A stretch of 64,000 nucleotides of DNA from positions 30,277,392 through 30,341,391 of the forward strand of contig CM067507.1 in assembly GCA_034509495.1 (NCBI GenBank). The letters run 5' to 3'. Below, in pieces: positions 32,871-45,880 of the stretch; position 1 is the stretch's first letter; every line of letters starts with the position of its first letter. Made by a program: the position numbers and the translations under genes. This DNA is from Acestrorhynchus altus. Its lineage: Eukaryota > Chordata > Actinopteri > Characiformes > Acestrorhynchidae. The notes under the pieces are model-generated. The model saw only the letters and a list, made by a program, of their open reading frames with translations, was not told the DNA's origin and searched no databases.

Positions 32871-35800
32871 TTACTGTATCATGTGCATTAACCAGATTCA
32901 CAGTGGTGCTTTCTGTCTTCTGGTTTATTTGTTCATTTGGTGACATTAATACAGAGTAAAATGAGCTGAAAGAGAGAGAGAGAGAGGGCAGAGGGGCTTG
33001 AATGAATGCCCTGCTAAAAACAGGGACAAGCAGCTGATGGATGTTCACACTGCATCAGTGGGGAGTTTTGACACCAAGTTAGCTTTAGATACTCATGTAC
33101 TGCGGGTGGAGCAAACTCTGAACAACCACCACACAGCAGAGATGAAGATGTCTCCCCATGGACCATCACTTTCATCAACTAGAAATTGAGGTCACGCCAT
33201 GTGTAGGCCCACTCTCAAGACATACCACTTGTAAAGCAAACACTTTCAGCAGTTTTCAGAACCTGCATTGTGTATCAGGGACACACAGTTATTAAAGGAC
33301 AGCACTCCCCAGACAGCGGCCATGGTAACCGCACATGAAAATTCTGGATGGCTGTATGCAGCAGGATTAGGCTGAACACTGCTGGCTGTTTTTCTTGCTG
33401 TGAATTTCATTTCATCATTATACAGTCAGTCTACTGTAACTTCCAAGACATTCATGCTAAAGACTAAAACAGATGGAAAATCTGCCTACCAGTTTCTCTG
33501 CTTTTCTGTTTCAAACCTCTTTTTGTTTAAAAAAGAAACACAGGATACTGCTTTCGCTGTCTCAGAGAAGAACAGCCTTACCATATAAACTCCTCTATCT
33601 CAGAGCATCTTACTTTATGAATAAGATTGAATAAACACCCACATACAGACAGGCAAGTTTGGTCTAAGCTATGTGTAGGGCTTTTTGTGTGTCTGGGTAG
33701 AATTGGGCCTGGGGATTCCCTGGACAGTCCATTAGCTTTATCTTTTCTTTGAAAAAATACAATCTGGGATTTATATACTGGACTATAGATCTGGAATAGT
33801 CACCAGCATTAAGTCCCACTGTGTCTGACGGGACTTGATGAGTGTTTACTATTTCTTTCTGTCTGTTACGAGTCTCAGTGTAGAGCTTGCTGTTGAAATA
33901 TACATGGCCTAAAGGGCAGGAATGCAGCGTGAAGTGGAAGCTGACCAGAGGAGAGGAGAACTGATTGGAGATGTAGAGAGCAGAAACAGATCTGAGATCA
34001 GAGATATATTCTCAAGGAGAAAAACAGCCAGTCTCAATTTCAATGACCTGGCTGATTCCAACTCATCCAAGCCATAGACAGAGAAGCAGAGAGATGGAGA
34101 GAGACGGTGGAAGAAAAACAGATAATGGAATAGATGAATACAAAAAAGAGATGGCAAGATGGAGAATATGAGGAATTGGGCCAATCATTGTGTGCTGAAA
34201 TTTCCCTATACAAACACACTGTTTGGACTTATTCGAGCACCTGTTTACATTTGGCCGTTGCAGCTCATCTAGTTAGGAACCTGCAGCCCATTACATTTAC
34301 ATTAATGGAATTTGGCTGACATTCCTATTTTCTGCCCAGCTCGGGAATTAAACCCTGGTCTGCCATGAGATGTTGTTACCAAAAAGAACTCCATTCTATA
34401 CAGTACTGAAAACAGGGATCTTTGACATCCTGACAAGAGTGGAACCTATTTTGGAACTAAATAAAACCGCTTAAATAAAACAGCTTAAAAACTCATAATT
34501 AACAAACAGCACAGATCTAACCTGGCCAGTAAAATGTATTTAGCATATATTATTTACTTTAATTTCTTAATAGGTTTGCTTTAAAAAAATATTATTATAA
34601 ATCCAGAAAACATGTTCAGATAACGTCATTTCGAATCTATAATCCTTTGCTTTAGTGTTTTGAGATGTTCCAGCTACATTTCAGGGAGTTGCAGTAGCAG
34701 AGGAAAACAAACCAGGTACTAGATACCAAAAAGAGAGTAGGGCTGTGTAGTGCAGGTACCATGCAGTGGAAAAGAGCTACATGAGAGATCAAATTATGGG
34801 ATTCCCCCAAATGATGAGGAACTTCCCAAAAACCCTGTCACACTACCTTAAAAGGAAATAGGCATGTACTGTGAATTTCCCAGACCTTGACTTTTTCATA
34901 GAACACCATAACCCAATGGCATCCTGACCAACAACTCTCTTCATGAAACATTTAAGAAACCCTCAGCTGACAGTTGACAAATAAAACTAGTAATTTATGA
35001 AAGTATGATGTTCGTGGTGTCATTAAAGAGAGAGAATGGGCTCATAGGTGTGAGTCAAACGTGTTGGATACTGTAACCATCGTGAGAAAGCATGTAAGTT
35101 GGAACCTTAATGTCCCTAGAGAATTGTTCATTTTCAGGCCACGCTGACCCGGCAGAAACCTGCGCCAATTTTCTGCTCCCCATTCTTCTCTGTTCTCTTT
35201 TTTTAGATTTGAAGGATTTATATAAGAGGGAGGGACTGGAGAAATGCCAATCATCAGACAAATACACTAACATAATCCAAGGCCCAGAGTGTAATTTACA
35301 CCTCTCCAGGCCACACACCCTTTCCCACGACACACCACTCATTTAATTCACATCGATGCAGCCCGACTCTATTAAAGCTCATGTTTCCTTTATGGGAGGA
35401 GCCCCAGAAGTGTCTTTGACTTTATATAGTTTCCATAACTCTTACATGAGAACATTTCTGTTACAGAAAAGCCTTTTCATTTTGCCTACCACTCACCAAA
35501 GGCAGAAGGGAAAGCACAGCCAGAGGTTGCCCTGTAGGTTGGGTGAGAGTGCCTGAGCCTGGACCAGCCTTTACCTTTTGTGCCATCCAAATGAATACAG
35601 TGAGAAACCTGGGAAAGCCATTTGAGCTCTTGGTTGTAGACTCTTAAAGGCATTAGAATTCCCAATGATAATGTAAAGTCAGCCACGGCTAGGCTTAAAT
35701 CTGTATACTTTGATTCTTAGAGAGCTTAAAACAGCTCTGATCTTGGATCAGCAGTTCTTTTCCCAATCCTAAGCATGACCAGTGATGTGTAAGAGCTAGA

Positions 35801-37409
35801 TCTGGCAGAGGATCAGCCATTCCAACCACAGAGAACTTCAGTCACTGCGCTAAATAAGAGCAGAAAGACAGGAACAGAATTAGCCTCATTTCGCTTTGTA
35901 GGCTGCCAGTTAAGCCTTGTGTGCAATTAGATTAACAGGGAGTGTGTGTCTGTTTCACCACACTGTGTGTGTGTGTGCTTGCGTGTGTGTCTATGTGCAC
36001 GTTTGATGAGACTACTCTGGTGGCAGTGGATAACGTGAATTTGCTGTAATCCTCCCTTAACCCTGTCGCACACTTAATAAACTTTCTCCATAACCCCACC
36101 ACACACTCATTACGTTTTCTCCATAGTGAGTGTGTGGCATTAGCTAAACTGTTTCTTAGGGCTATGGAGGTTCTGGTCTGGCTGGCAGAGTCTGCTACAG
36201 TGGTTTGGTTTAGTTGAGAGAATTCAAAGAGCCTCGGAGCTTCAAAAGCTGATCCCAACTGTTTGTTTCTCTGGTAATAGTGCTGGTGGGAGGGTATTCA
36301 ACTCACTAGGAGGGTTTTAAAAAAAGAACATTTTCCCTGTCTGCAGAGAGAAAACACAGCAGCATCCCCCTCATGTGATTGTGGGGGCTGAATGCATAAT
36401 TTGGCGATGCAGGGAATTATATTGAGTTTTTCAATTAGTTGGACTCTTCTTATTTGCATTTCTTCAGAGGAGGAAAAGGGAAAAGGCCTCAGTATAGCTG
36501 ATCATTAAAATCACAGATTGTGTTGTGTGTCTCAGATTCAAATACCATCTGGCAGGGGTCAGCCAGGTGCAGTCAGTGGAGAGGAACTGAAGGGCAGGGC
36601 ATGGAGTCACTTCAGCTTCAGCCAAGCAAACACAAACTGCGGCTGGCTGCTACCATGGGCCAAAGATCTCTTCATCCATCAAACTGTGCCTCTGCTTCTC
36701 CGACTTCACCCATCAGCACCTGGCTGCCACAAAAGGCTTCTCTAAAATTCCATTAACTACAGGTATAATTAATTCGCATTTTCATGAAAATTGTATTAGT
36801 GCACACTGAGAGACCTATGGGCTCCTCAAAGACCTCCCATCTATCACTGAATTTACCTGCCGGAATTAGCCTGTGTTATTTTTAGCACTCTCACGCCTCT
36901 TTCACATGGTATTAAATTATGCACGTGCTCCTGAGAGGTGATCATCTATTTCTGAGGCAGTGAGAAACGAGTTGAATCTGGCTAATAGTGCGGAAGAGGT
37001 GCATGCATGTGGAACAAGGGTGGGAAATAGTATTAAAGAACAAGCTTGGAGTTCAATTTCCTTTGAATTTGGGTTCAATGGTCACTAACAACAAGCCACT
37101 TCAGAGGTTTTGGCAGTTTATCATTCAGTTTATTGTCTGATATATGGAGTCAGCAGTCTGCATCGAGCTGTTTGGGCATGTCTTTTGTCTCAGTATCAGC
37201 TTTGGCTCACAGAAAACTATTATGTGGTTGGCGCTCATATCTTGCTTGCATCAGTAGCCAAGCACAATAAGACAACAATGAGCTGATTGATGAGCAATCG
37301 AGGACTGTAGCAGGTCGAGGAGTACACTGTCATTATGAGCAGCATTTCTTTAGAAGCTTATCTTTAGGGGGTGGCTTGGGAACACCCACACCTGTATGAG
37401 TTGTGAGGT

Positions 37410-37570
37410 GTTGTAAGTGAAGTTGAACACTGGCTAGCGTGCTCATGGAAAGGTGAGATGTTTGAAGGTGCCAGATGGATAGAGAACTTTGTTTCTGAAG
37501 TTGTGTGGGCATTTAACATTCCAGAGTCACATGTGTACTGGGAATACACCATAAAACCAATTCTGGACAA
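37410..37570 (+). pseudogene. Tc1-like transposase relic, N-terminal part
   Basis: The plus strand reads GARWIENFVSEVVWAFNIPE then SHVYWEY, matching the helix-turn-helix block seen in Tc1-like transposases (GAR.....ISE.VREFNIP, then V..VYREY). The upstream words CTGGCTAGCGTGCTCATGG match the same region of the relic at 4020-4700. The catalytic part is missing. Confidence 0.65.
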
Positions 37571-37726
37571 CTTGGACCCGGTGGCACAGTGGGTTTTCCT
37601 GCTGGAATATCACATCATAAAATTGGTCACCAAATGGTCACCAAGCAGGGAAACGTAGCAGGCACTGTTCTATCACATTTTTAGGAAGACCAGTGGAACC
37701 AACCCATTACATGAGAATACAACCCA

Positions 37727-37740
37727 CATCACTTTAACAT
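37727..37740. repeat. Target-site duplication, left copy
   Basis: CATCACTTTAACAT, identical to 38103-38116, directly abutting the SINE tail. Confidence 0.95.
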
Positions 37741-38102
37741 TCATTCATTCATTCATTCATTTTCCAAACCGCTTATTCCTGAATAGGGTCACGGGTGAGC
37801 CGGTGCCCAGCCGGCAACTCTGAGCGCAAGGGCGGGAAACAACCCTAGACAGGGCGCTAATCCATCGTAGGGCACACACATGCACATCCACACACTAAGG
37901 GCCACTTTAGAGTCACCAATTCACCTATCATGCATGTCTTTGGACTGTGGGGGAAACCGGAGTACCCGGAGGAAACCCACGCGAACACGGGGAGAACATG
38001 CAAACTCCACACAGAAACTTCCCAGGTCACCCCACCCCAGATCGAACCCAGGTCCTTCTTGCTGTGAGGCAACAGCGCTATCCACTGCGCCACCGTGCCG
38101 CC
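37741..38102 (-). mobile_element. Full-length tRNA-derived SINE
   Basis: On the minus strand it starts GGCGGCACGGTGGCGCAGTG. An A-box-like TGGCGCAGTGG is followed by a B-box-like GGTTCGATCTG. The body words TCCAAAGACATGCATG and GTGACCCTATTCAGGAATAA come next, and it ends in a (GAAT)n tail. A perfect 14-bp target duplication flanks it, which proves insertion by target-primed retroposition. It is antisense-neutral: same strand as nrp1, within an intron. Confidence 0.95.
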
Positions 38103-38116
38103 CATCACTTTAACAT
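38103..38116. repeat. Target-site duplication, right copy
   Basis: CATCACTTTAACAT, pair of 37727-37740. Confidence 0.95.
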
Positions 38117-41100
38117 CACCTGCATATTAAGAAAAAACTTTGTATCTACAGAATAGCAAAAAGACTTCATTCCATGTAATTTTGGAGCATTTCTATTGGT
38201 CCATTACTAGAAGTGAAAGGTTAGAAGGTTTTTGAGCAATAGTACTAATGTATATATTCCACAGGGCTAAGATGAAAAAACTTGCTTGAGACCTGAAGAT
38301 GAGAAATATATTTCAGGGAGTTTCAACAAAAACAACATGGCATGATAGGATGTGACCTGCACAGGTGTGGTGCTAGCAGGGCGGCCCAGTCTGACACCAG
38401 CTCCACAGGCTTCATCATCAGAGACTCTCGTGTTAATTACAGGCACACTGTCTAATTACTCTTCAGCTGGCAGGAGGACAGCTCCTGTCCCAAAATAGAA
38501 GCAGCTAATAATTTAATTGAAGAGTAAAAGCTAGGTAAAACAGTAGTGGGTGGACATAGCCATGTCTTGTTGACCGTGGCTAATTGAAAGCACATTTTGA
38601 CAGCAGGCAAAGAAAAACAGGATACGGTTGAGCACATTGTTACAGCGACTGACACCCTGCCCCTTCCTCTCTCTCTGACCATTTCAAGACAAACGAATGC
38701 TTAGTGGCCAGTGAGGAATGTTTTCTTCAAGGGAAGTCTATAATTACTGCCTGATTCAATGGCCTTTGCAGGAATTCCAACTTATTTTCTTAGCAAAATG
38801 AGTCTGGAGCTGACGATGATGGCATAATGGTTGGGTATAGGGGTCACTCTGATTGTCTGGCACTTTCCTTCCTCAGCCCCATCCATCAAGCAGTGATGTT
38901 AGAGGTCTACTGCAAGACAATATTAGAGGCCTGCATTGAAACATGGGCACTTATTGTTGTGAACACTTTGCCCTCCTGTCTGAGTAATTTCTATGAACCA
39001 GAAGAAGGCAAACATCCTCCCATGGTGCTTCAGGAGAAGGACCCTCGTGTCTCTTTGATTTCTCTCCCAATCAAACTATTTACGGGAACAGCACGGCACG
39101 GAGAGGCAGTGTCTATATAAATGAAACACTGCGTATTCAAAAGGCCAGCTCATATATGCTAATATGGAGACACAGACAGGAATGCTTATAAGGTCGTGAT
39201 TAATAAAACAAAACATGACATCCGCCATGAGAGACCTGCATCCTTCTATTAGGAGAGAGGCACTTTCAAGTATTGACAGTTAACTTTCCTTGGAATAAAC
39301 ATGCATTATTCATGCCTGTTCTTTGATCAATGGCGTCTGTCGGAGCGAGTAAGTCGGACTTATGATCTCGGACTGCTTTGGCGCTCACACTCAGGCCTTT
39401 CGCTGTAGCATGGTACTTTGCTGCCTGACAAAACACATTCCTCATCACACTCTGTTCTCCAGGGATGGGAAATTGTCTTTCCCAGAGAATCCCTCAGGGG
39501 TCCACAGTTTTTTAGGTTGTAGCATGTCTCTTAAAAAGACAGCCACTTCCCTCAGTGAATCTCAATGTGTTGTACAGACACAGACGTCTCCTCTGCCTCC
39601 GTCATGCTTTTGCTAAGGCTTCCGATTGAAGCCAGGCTGACTCCACAAATGCAACAAATGTGCTGAACCTTCCAGAAGGCTGTGTTTTGGGTGCACGGCA
39701 TGTCTGACAAAATCCACAACTGATCGATGGTAAGCGCCTCATGGGGATGGACCTTCAAAGAGAGCTCAAAAAACGAAGCACCGTCCTAAGCCCTCTCTGA
39801 TCTTTCAGGTTCCTCTACTGCTATTGCATGACTTGGCAAAGCTCCCCTAGACCATTCTCCTTGCTTCTTGCCTCTCCCATCACTCATAAGTCAGAGCTCT
39901 CAATGGACAGCTGTCTGTTGATCTCAACATGGTAAAAACAGTCCATTTTTTAGGCAGCTAGATAGATTACCACCAATTTAAGCTCAGTCAGCAGCTCAAA
40001 AGCAGATGGACTGAATTTCAGGGGTGTTTCAGGGGGCTAAATGAAAATACATGACAAATGCTGGCTCTCCAAATAAACAAATAAATAACTAAATATCACA
40101 CAAGAGATGCCCAGCTATGAATTAAAGAGTGGCTGCTGCGAATTACACATCTGCTGCAAATTGCCATTGGGAGAATTAATGAAATAAATAATGAATCGCT
40201 GATATGAGTGAGAGGCTATGGAGGACAGATGAGAGGGTGATTTGTGCATGCTGAGTGGATCGAGCCATTAGAGGGCGAGAGATTGTTGTTGTGGCTCACC
40301 GACAAGTTTAATGAAAGCGTAATGAAGAATTCCTCTCTTTTAATAATGCTTCTTATAATTAAACTGCTCCACAAGTGCAGGTCGAGAGAGTGAAGAGAGG
40401 AGAGAGAGAGAAAGAAGGGGAGGCAGGAGAGAAGAGGACTTCTTTAAATTATAAATCACTCAGCCTTGCTCATTCTCGGCAGGACTCCAGCTTTGTTCCC
40501 TTGGAAACAGATGTGCGGCGCTCAACTTTGACATCTGATTGGCCAAGAGGGAATAGCATGGGTATTGCAGTTCAGGGCTGAAACAGAATACTGTTTGATT
40601 TGCCTGAAATTTTCCCTGCCCAAAATAAAGCACCCTCTCTAATCAATACTCTTCAGAGGATTCCAAACGGCTGCAAAATTCAGCCTCTCTGGCTCTGTGG
40701 GAGACAGTCCATTTAGAGTTTCATTAAAATCTGAAATGACTAAACAAGTTCAGTAAGCAGAGAGGGCTGCTTAATTACACTACATAAAATATGAAGTGGC
40801 AAGTGTGAAGCGGTGCGGAACCGCTACGCTGAATGAAAAAAGAAGAAGAAGAAGTGATTTTTCTCTATTTTTCTCCCACTGCCATCCATTAAAGAAACTC
40901 ATTTACAGCCAGGGCAGAAAGCAAAGCTTTAGTCAGGCTCCTCTGGAGCTAGATATACTCCACAACACTGTGGCTACAGCTTTAGGGCCTTGTTTTAAGC
41001 AAAATCTCCAAAGTGGCCCCGAATGCGTACTGTAGTTGCACTGATATGAAGACCCTTTGTCTGGAATCTTGTGGTCTGTAAAACCGAGTTGATTATCGAT

Positions 41101-41984
41101 TGCCTTTGCAGAGTACATCTCAGTAGAGCAGTAGTGTAGTCTACTCTATCAGACTGAAGACCCAATCAATGCCATATTGAGAGGATCCAATAAACCACAA
41201 GCCTGCCTTCAAGTCTTTCAAGACAAAGGCAGTTTTAATATGGAGAGAACCAGGAAGATGGACAGATAGAGAGAGAGGGGGGAGAAGAGGGAAAGAGACA
41301 GGAGAGTAGACAGACCACCTCTTGTCTGGGCTCCACATTGTCTCCTACAGGCTTTTCTTTTTCCCTTTCTCTCTAGCAATTCCATGCCATGACGGAATTC
41401 CCCTCTAAACATGGAAGCCTCTGCACAACCTTGCCACTACAGCCTCTTGAGATTTTTACACTAGGACAAGCTTTCTGAACACTTTCTTCCTCAAAGGAAG
41501 TTCTGCAGAGCATGTGCGTGCCTCTTCCCCAGTCAAATGCTGCCCAAAACACCATGATACCTCATTCCCACTGCGCCAAGGGCCCCTTCTATTGATTCAA
41601 TTAGTCTGCAAAGCTAGAACATGGGGCCTCCAGGACAATATTTTGATAGCAATAAAGAAAAGTTCCTTTATGGACCTCCCCAAGCAAATATTTTGGCTGT
41701 GGGTCGGCTCTGTTATTAACCCCCTGAGGAGCCTGTTTGGCCCAAAACTTTCCAGAGAAGTGAGGATTGTAAAATAAATAAGTGCAAGTCTGAGGTTTGA
41801 CGATGCCCGTGGGCTCTGGGTTAGAGAAAGAACCCAAACAACCAGAAAAAAAAGCCTTCTGAGGTGCTATACACTCTTTCAGGAGCATTGTCATGACACT
41901 GCAATGACCACTGTTAGGATTTTTATTTTTTAACCAAGGCGCTTCAACCAAAAGCCTTTGCAAGATATTTCCTCTGTTTAGAAC

Positions 41985-42072
41985 AATGCTGTTGGAATTT
42001 GCTATTTGGAATTTCCCTGAGGGAACCCTCCCAAGGGATCAATAAAGTTCTATCCTATCCTATCCTATCCTA
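41985..42072 (+). mobile_element. Retroposon 3' tail with (TATCC)n
   Basis: GGAATTTCCCTGAGGGAACC and GGGATCAATAAAGTTCTATC run into TATCC units to 42072. This resembles a common fish LINE/SINE 3' end (aattt ccc..gggat..aataaagt + short tandem tail). The rest of the element is absent. Confidence 0.7.
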
Positions 42073-42591
42073 CAATGCAGATACAAAACAGGTAAGAAGA
42101 GATGGTCTTTCTCATATACTTCACTTTTACACATCACACTCTTAGAAAAATGCATCTATGGTATTGAGACTATCATGTACCCTAAAATGATTCATTACAG
42201 TTTGGGATGTGCCAAACAAACCACTGATTGTCCGCAAAAGAGAAGATTAATCAGAGATTCATTGCTGCTGGCTTTCAAGAAGCAACCACAATGCTTTGCC
42301 AAAAGAGTCAGAAAAACGGCAGGACCACGTTTAACTTGGATAGAAGTCAGATGATCCTTCATGCTGCTGGAAATCATGATCATTATTCTTCTACTGGAAA
42401 AGGGAGAGGTTGAAAAAATCCCTATCCCAGCTCATGAAGCTCACAAAGATCCAGAAGCTCTTATTCTTACAAATCTTGGTGGAAGGTTTTCTCTACCAAC
42501 ATCTTCTCAGTGATACTAAATCAAGGTGTGATCTGATATGTCTGACAGTGCATGTGTGTGAATAACAGTGTATGAGTGCATCTTCCAGTAC

Positions 42592-42758
42592 CTGAATCCA
42601 TTCCTTGTTGGAATCCTCCAATGGTGTCCAGCCATTTTCAAAATTGTTGAGTCTAGAGCGTTCTGGAGACCAGTTGGCATTGTACTGGGATGAAGCCACA
42701 ATCTGGTCAGAGGGGATCTCACCAGACTCTATACCCAATGGCTCCATGCAGTCAAAGT
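42592..42758 (-). CDS. nrp1: Neuropilin-1 exon 6 equivalent: start of F5/8-type domain b1
   Basis: This exon starts the first coagulation factor V/VIII (discoidin) domain, the main VEGF and C-end-rule peptide-binding module. It encodes 55 residues beginning FDCMEPLGIESGE and ending NKEWIQ. The Cys of FDC is the first half of the b1 disulfide. Ligand-pocket residues are visible: Tyr and Trp in SSQYNANW (human Y297, W301), and Thr and Asp in WTPLED (human T316, D320). The acceptor is TTTTTCAG before 42758, and the donor is GTACTG directly after the Gln codon CAG. The 167 nt are two bases finishing an Asp codon plus 55 full codons, so the frame is intact. Confidence 0.96.
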
Positions 42759-43709
42759 CTGAAAAAGAGAGAGGACAATAAAAAAACAGAGAGTGATGTA
42801 AGTTCCAAAGACAGGTTCTAAAGAAAGCACACATCACCTTCCACCCCAAACTAGAGACTTTCTCCTGGGAGTGGGTCACTCAAGCATGCAGTACTCTCCA
42901 TCTCTGGTGACCAGAATAACACATAAGCTCTCTCCTTCCCTCTCACTCTCTTTCTCTCTCACTCTCCCCATGACAAGTTCTATTTAATGGAAGCACTTTG
43001 GGAGTGTACTACATTAAGACATAAAGCTTTATTCATGAAACATTCAGTTTAAGCTCTTAACAAAAGCAGCAAGAGGAGTTATGGAGAACATACAGGAAGT
43101 TTGCACCCTGTCGGAAAAGTTCTTCTCCAGGCACTTTATGTGTCTGGCTCGTGTTAAGCCTGCTTTTCCTCCAAGCTAGTGCTGTAAGAATGGGAAGATG
43201 GAAAGGCTGTATATCACTCGTATTATCCCACCACCCAGGCAGGGGCATCTTGGGCTGTTTGTGTCGTTGTGGGGCAAATGACTAGAGGCATGCTGTCCAG
43301 GCGTCTTGGGACAGAAAGGTCGGCTTGAGTTCAAGCCCTGACTGCTTATGGGGGCACTGTCCAGACGCTCACAGACAGGAATGGGGGGCTCTGAGGGGGA
43401 AGATGACCTGAAAGATGAGCTAATTAAGTGACCTGAGGTCAGAAAATATAAACACATGCACACGCGCAAACTGACACACTACATGAGTGAGATCACTGAT
43501 TATCGTTACAGCTGCCTGTCTGAACCAAATGCAGAGACATACGACAAAAGCCCAAATACAATGAATCCTGAGGTTTTACAGATATAATGTCAGGACGTGA
43601 GCATGTACATATGATCTTGATGTATTATGTACATAATAGTCTGAAGTCTAAAAGCTTATATCTCAAAATAATAACAGGAGAATGAAAAGAGTCTTAACTT
43701 TCTATGTAA

Positions 43710-44010
43710 TGTAATGAGCTTTTATTCCATGTAATTTTAGACCATTCCTATTGGTCCATTCATCATAACATGAGCACACAATGTAAAGAGCAGCTGGAGT
43801 TTTCAAACTGTGCGCAAAGTAGACAACCACAGAAATGGGGACACAAGTTCACTGTCACAACCCCCGCCCCCCACACACCCCCCTTAAATGGTGACTTTAC
43901 AGAAGAAGGAAAAACACTTTCTTCATCTTTAATGGAAGTTAATATAAAATGGCTGCAAGATTCCAAGTCATTTTGGAGCATTTCTTTTGGTCCATTCATC
44001 AGGAAATTAT
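43710..44010. repeat. Dispersed repeat with TTTTGGAGCATTTCTATTGG motif
   Basis: TTCCATGTAATTTTAGACCA with CCTATTGGTCCATTCATCA at one side and TCATTTTGGAGCATTTCTTT with TGGTCCATTCATCAGG at the other form two same-orientation copies. Similar words occur at 38165-38230, 45670-45705 and 59910-59945. Confidence 0.6.
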
Positions 44011-44313
44011 CCCAGCTAGCAGAGAATGTTATAGGAAAGTTCAACATTTTTTTTCAAACGGTTCCAGGAATAATGTTGTAGAAATACTATTCCAGGAATG
44101 TTCTGAAAACCTCCGATATTAATAAACGTTTCCTCTCTAAAGACTAAATAAATGAAGTTAATGAAGCAATATCACCAAAACTAAACATACAATAAGTAAA
44201 ATACCTTACTTGAATTATTTCTCAAAATATGCCTACCACATGAAAAGCCCATATTCAATTATGATAAATAAATGTAGAAAACATGAAAACATTCTATATA
44301 TCTGTATATGTAC

Positions 44314-44321
<8 letters not shown>

Positions 44322-44380
<59 letters not shown>
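44322..44380. repeat. (TG)n microsatellite
   Basis: About 28 TG units after a short (AT) run. Confidence 0.95.
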
Positions 44381-44383
<3 letters not shown>

Positions 44384-44529
44384 GTCTGTCATATTACATT
44401 AATGTCCAAATTTTTGACTGGTAGTACTAGGTAATTAGCCCTGTTTTTCTCTGGTGCACACGCACTAATGCAGAGTAGATGAGTATACTTTCACACTGCA
44501 GCTAAATGCCTGAAGCAGCATTCTCTCTG

Positions 44530-44530
<1 letters not shown>

Positions 44531-44578
<48 letters not shown>
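44531..44578. repeat. (AC)n microsatellite
   Basis: About 23 AC units. Confidence 0.95.
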
Positions 44579-44579
<1 letters not shown>

Positions 44580-44723
44580 TCATGGCCTAGAGACGCTGGT
44601 CTGGGCACTTGTAACAGATGGAGTGAGCATCTGTGTTAGCTGATAGACAGCAGTTTGAGCAGCTCACACTGACTGTTCACACACTGCATCTCTGCAACTT
44701 CACACTCATACACACACACTCAC

Positions 44724-44737
44724 ACTCTCTCTCTCTC

Positions 44738-44821
<84 letters not shown>
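44724..44821. repeat. (CT)n(AC)n compound microsatellite
   Basis: CT units to 44788, then AC units to 44821. Confidence 0.95.
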
Positions 44822-44823
<2 letters not shown>

Positions 44824-45702
44824 CTACAAATTCTTAAAAATAAAGGAATAAAGGGTTCTTCAAACAATTTCATAGAAGAACCACATTTTTAACAGAGATA
44901 TGTGAGTGTAAAGAACCTTTTACAACCTTAAAGCTGCATGTGAGGTAAAGGTTCTGTACCAGTTTAACAGCTCTTCACAGTCACACATATCTATTTCAAC
45001 CACAGTTCTTCTGTGGCTTTGCTGAATGAATCTCTTGTATTACCATTATTTTCAAGAGTGTGATTTTTCTGAAAGACCTCTGGCTGCACAAACACCATCA
45101 TATGGCTTTAATTCACTTTGACCCATCTCTTATTTTCTCTCTCTTTCTCTCTATTTATGTCCTCAATCTCACCCTCATTCTGTTGTCCTTTCTTCAGCCT
45201 CTCTCTCTTGGAATAATCGGTAAATCACTCAGAATGCAGTCAGCAGATAAAGCAGTTATGTTTCTTTGCCTCTCTCACTTAGGGGATGAATATTTAACAT
45301 CAGGTCTACTACTCAGTTGTGTATCAGTGCCTCCTCCACAGCACCCTGCCCAGGCACAGAAGAGAGGAGGAGGCCCATGGAATGTAAATTTATGGAGGTG
45401 ATAAATAATTGATAACCTGCGTCTGCCCCTCACGGCTCCAGCCGAGAAGAAACAGCAGCTCCAGCAGAAGAGAGTGAAGAAAGGCATTAGATTCATGATT
45501 TCATAAGGGAGTAACAGGGGAAGAGTGTATTAAGAACACAGCAAAAATGGTCCCACTTTCATTGTCAGTTGTTGCAATGAGATCTTAATTTACTGTTGGG
45601 CAAAAAGATTGCATCTCCAAAAGTAGTTACTTTACAGGAGATGGAAAAACCCTGTTAACTATTAGATTTTATACCAAATCATTCTGAAGCATTATTTCTA
45701 TT

Positions 45703-45706
<4 letters not shown>

Positions 45707-45788
<82 letters not shown>
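45707..45788. repeat. (AC)n microsatellite
   Basis: About 41 AC units adjoining a foldback-element fragment. Confidence 0.95.
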
Positions 45789-45789
<1 letters not shown>

Positions 45790-45793
45790 GGTG

Positions 45794-45880
45794 GTGGTGT
45801 GTTAGTGTGTGTTGAGCTGGTATGAGTGGATCAAGCACAGCAAGGTCACACGCTACTACCATGTCAGTGTCAATATATAG
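45794..45880. mobile_element. Fragment of the foldback DNA element family
   Basis: GTGTTGAGCTGGTATGAGTG, GGATCAAGCACAGCAAGG and CCATGTCAGTGTCA are internal words of the family whose fuller copy is at 50865-51510. The copy was probably cut off by the neighbouring (AC) expansion. Confidence 0.6.

Larger units (their letters stand above)
30462..42591 (-). other. nrp1: nrp1 intron (exons 6-7), largest complete intron in the window
   Basis: 12.1-kb intron. It holds a family I copy at 30888-31365, an (AC)(AT)(GA) compound repeat and purine tract at 32342-32870, a transposase relic at 37410-37570, a SINE at 37741-38102 and a retroposon tail at 41985-42072. Positions 32880-37400 and 38230-41980 show no gene; the latter is notably repeat-poor. 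Confidence 0.85.

Noticed and set aside
32322..33048. 162- and 205-codon Ser/Leu-rich open frames
   Set aside because: They come from the purine-rich tract read in reverse and have no coding character.
37741..38102. Possible tRNA gene because of A and B boxes
   Set aside because: No cloverleaf follows; the boxes belong to the SINE head, and a SINE body, tail and target duplication are present.
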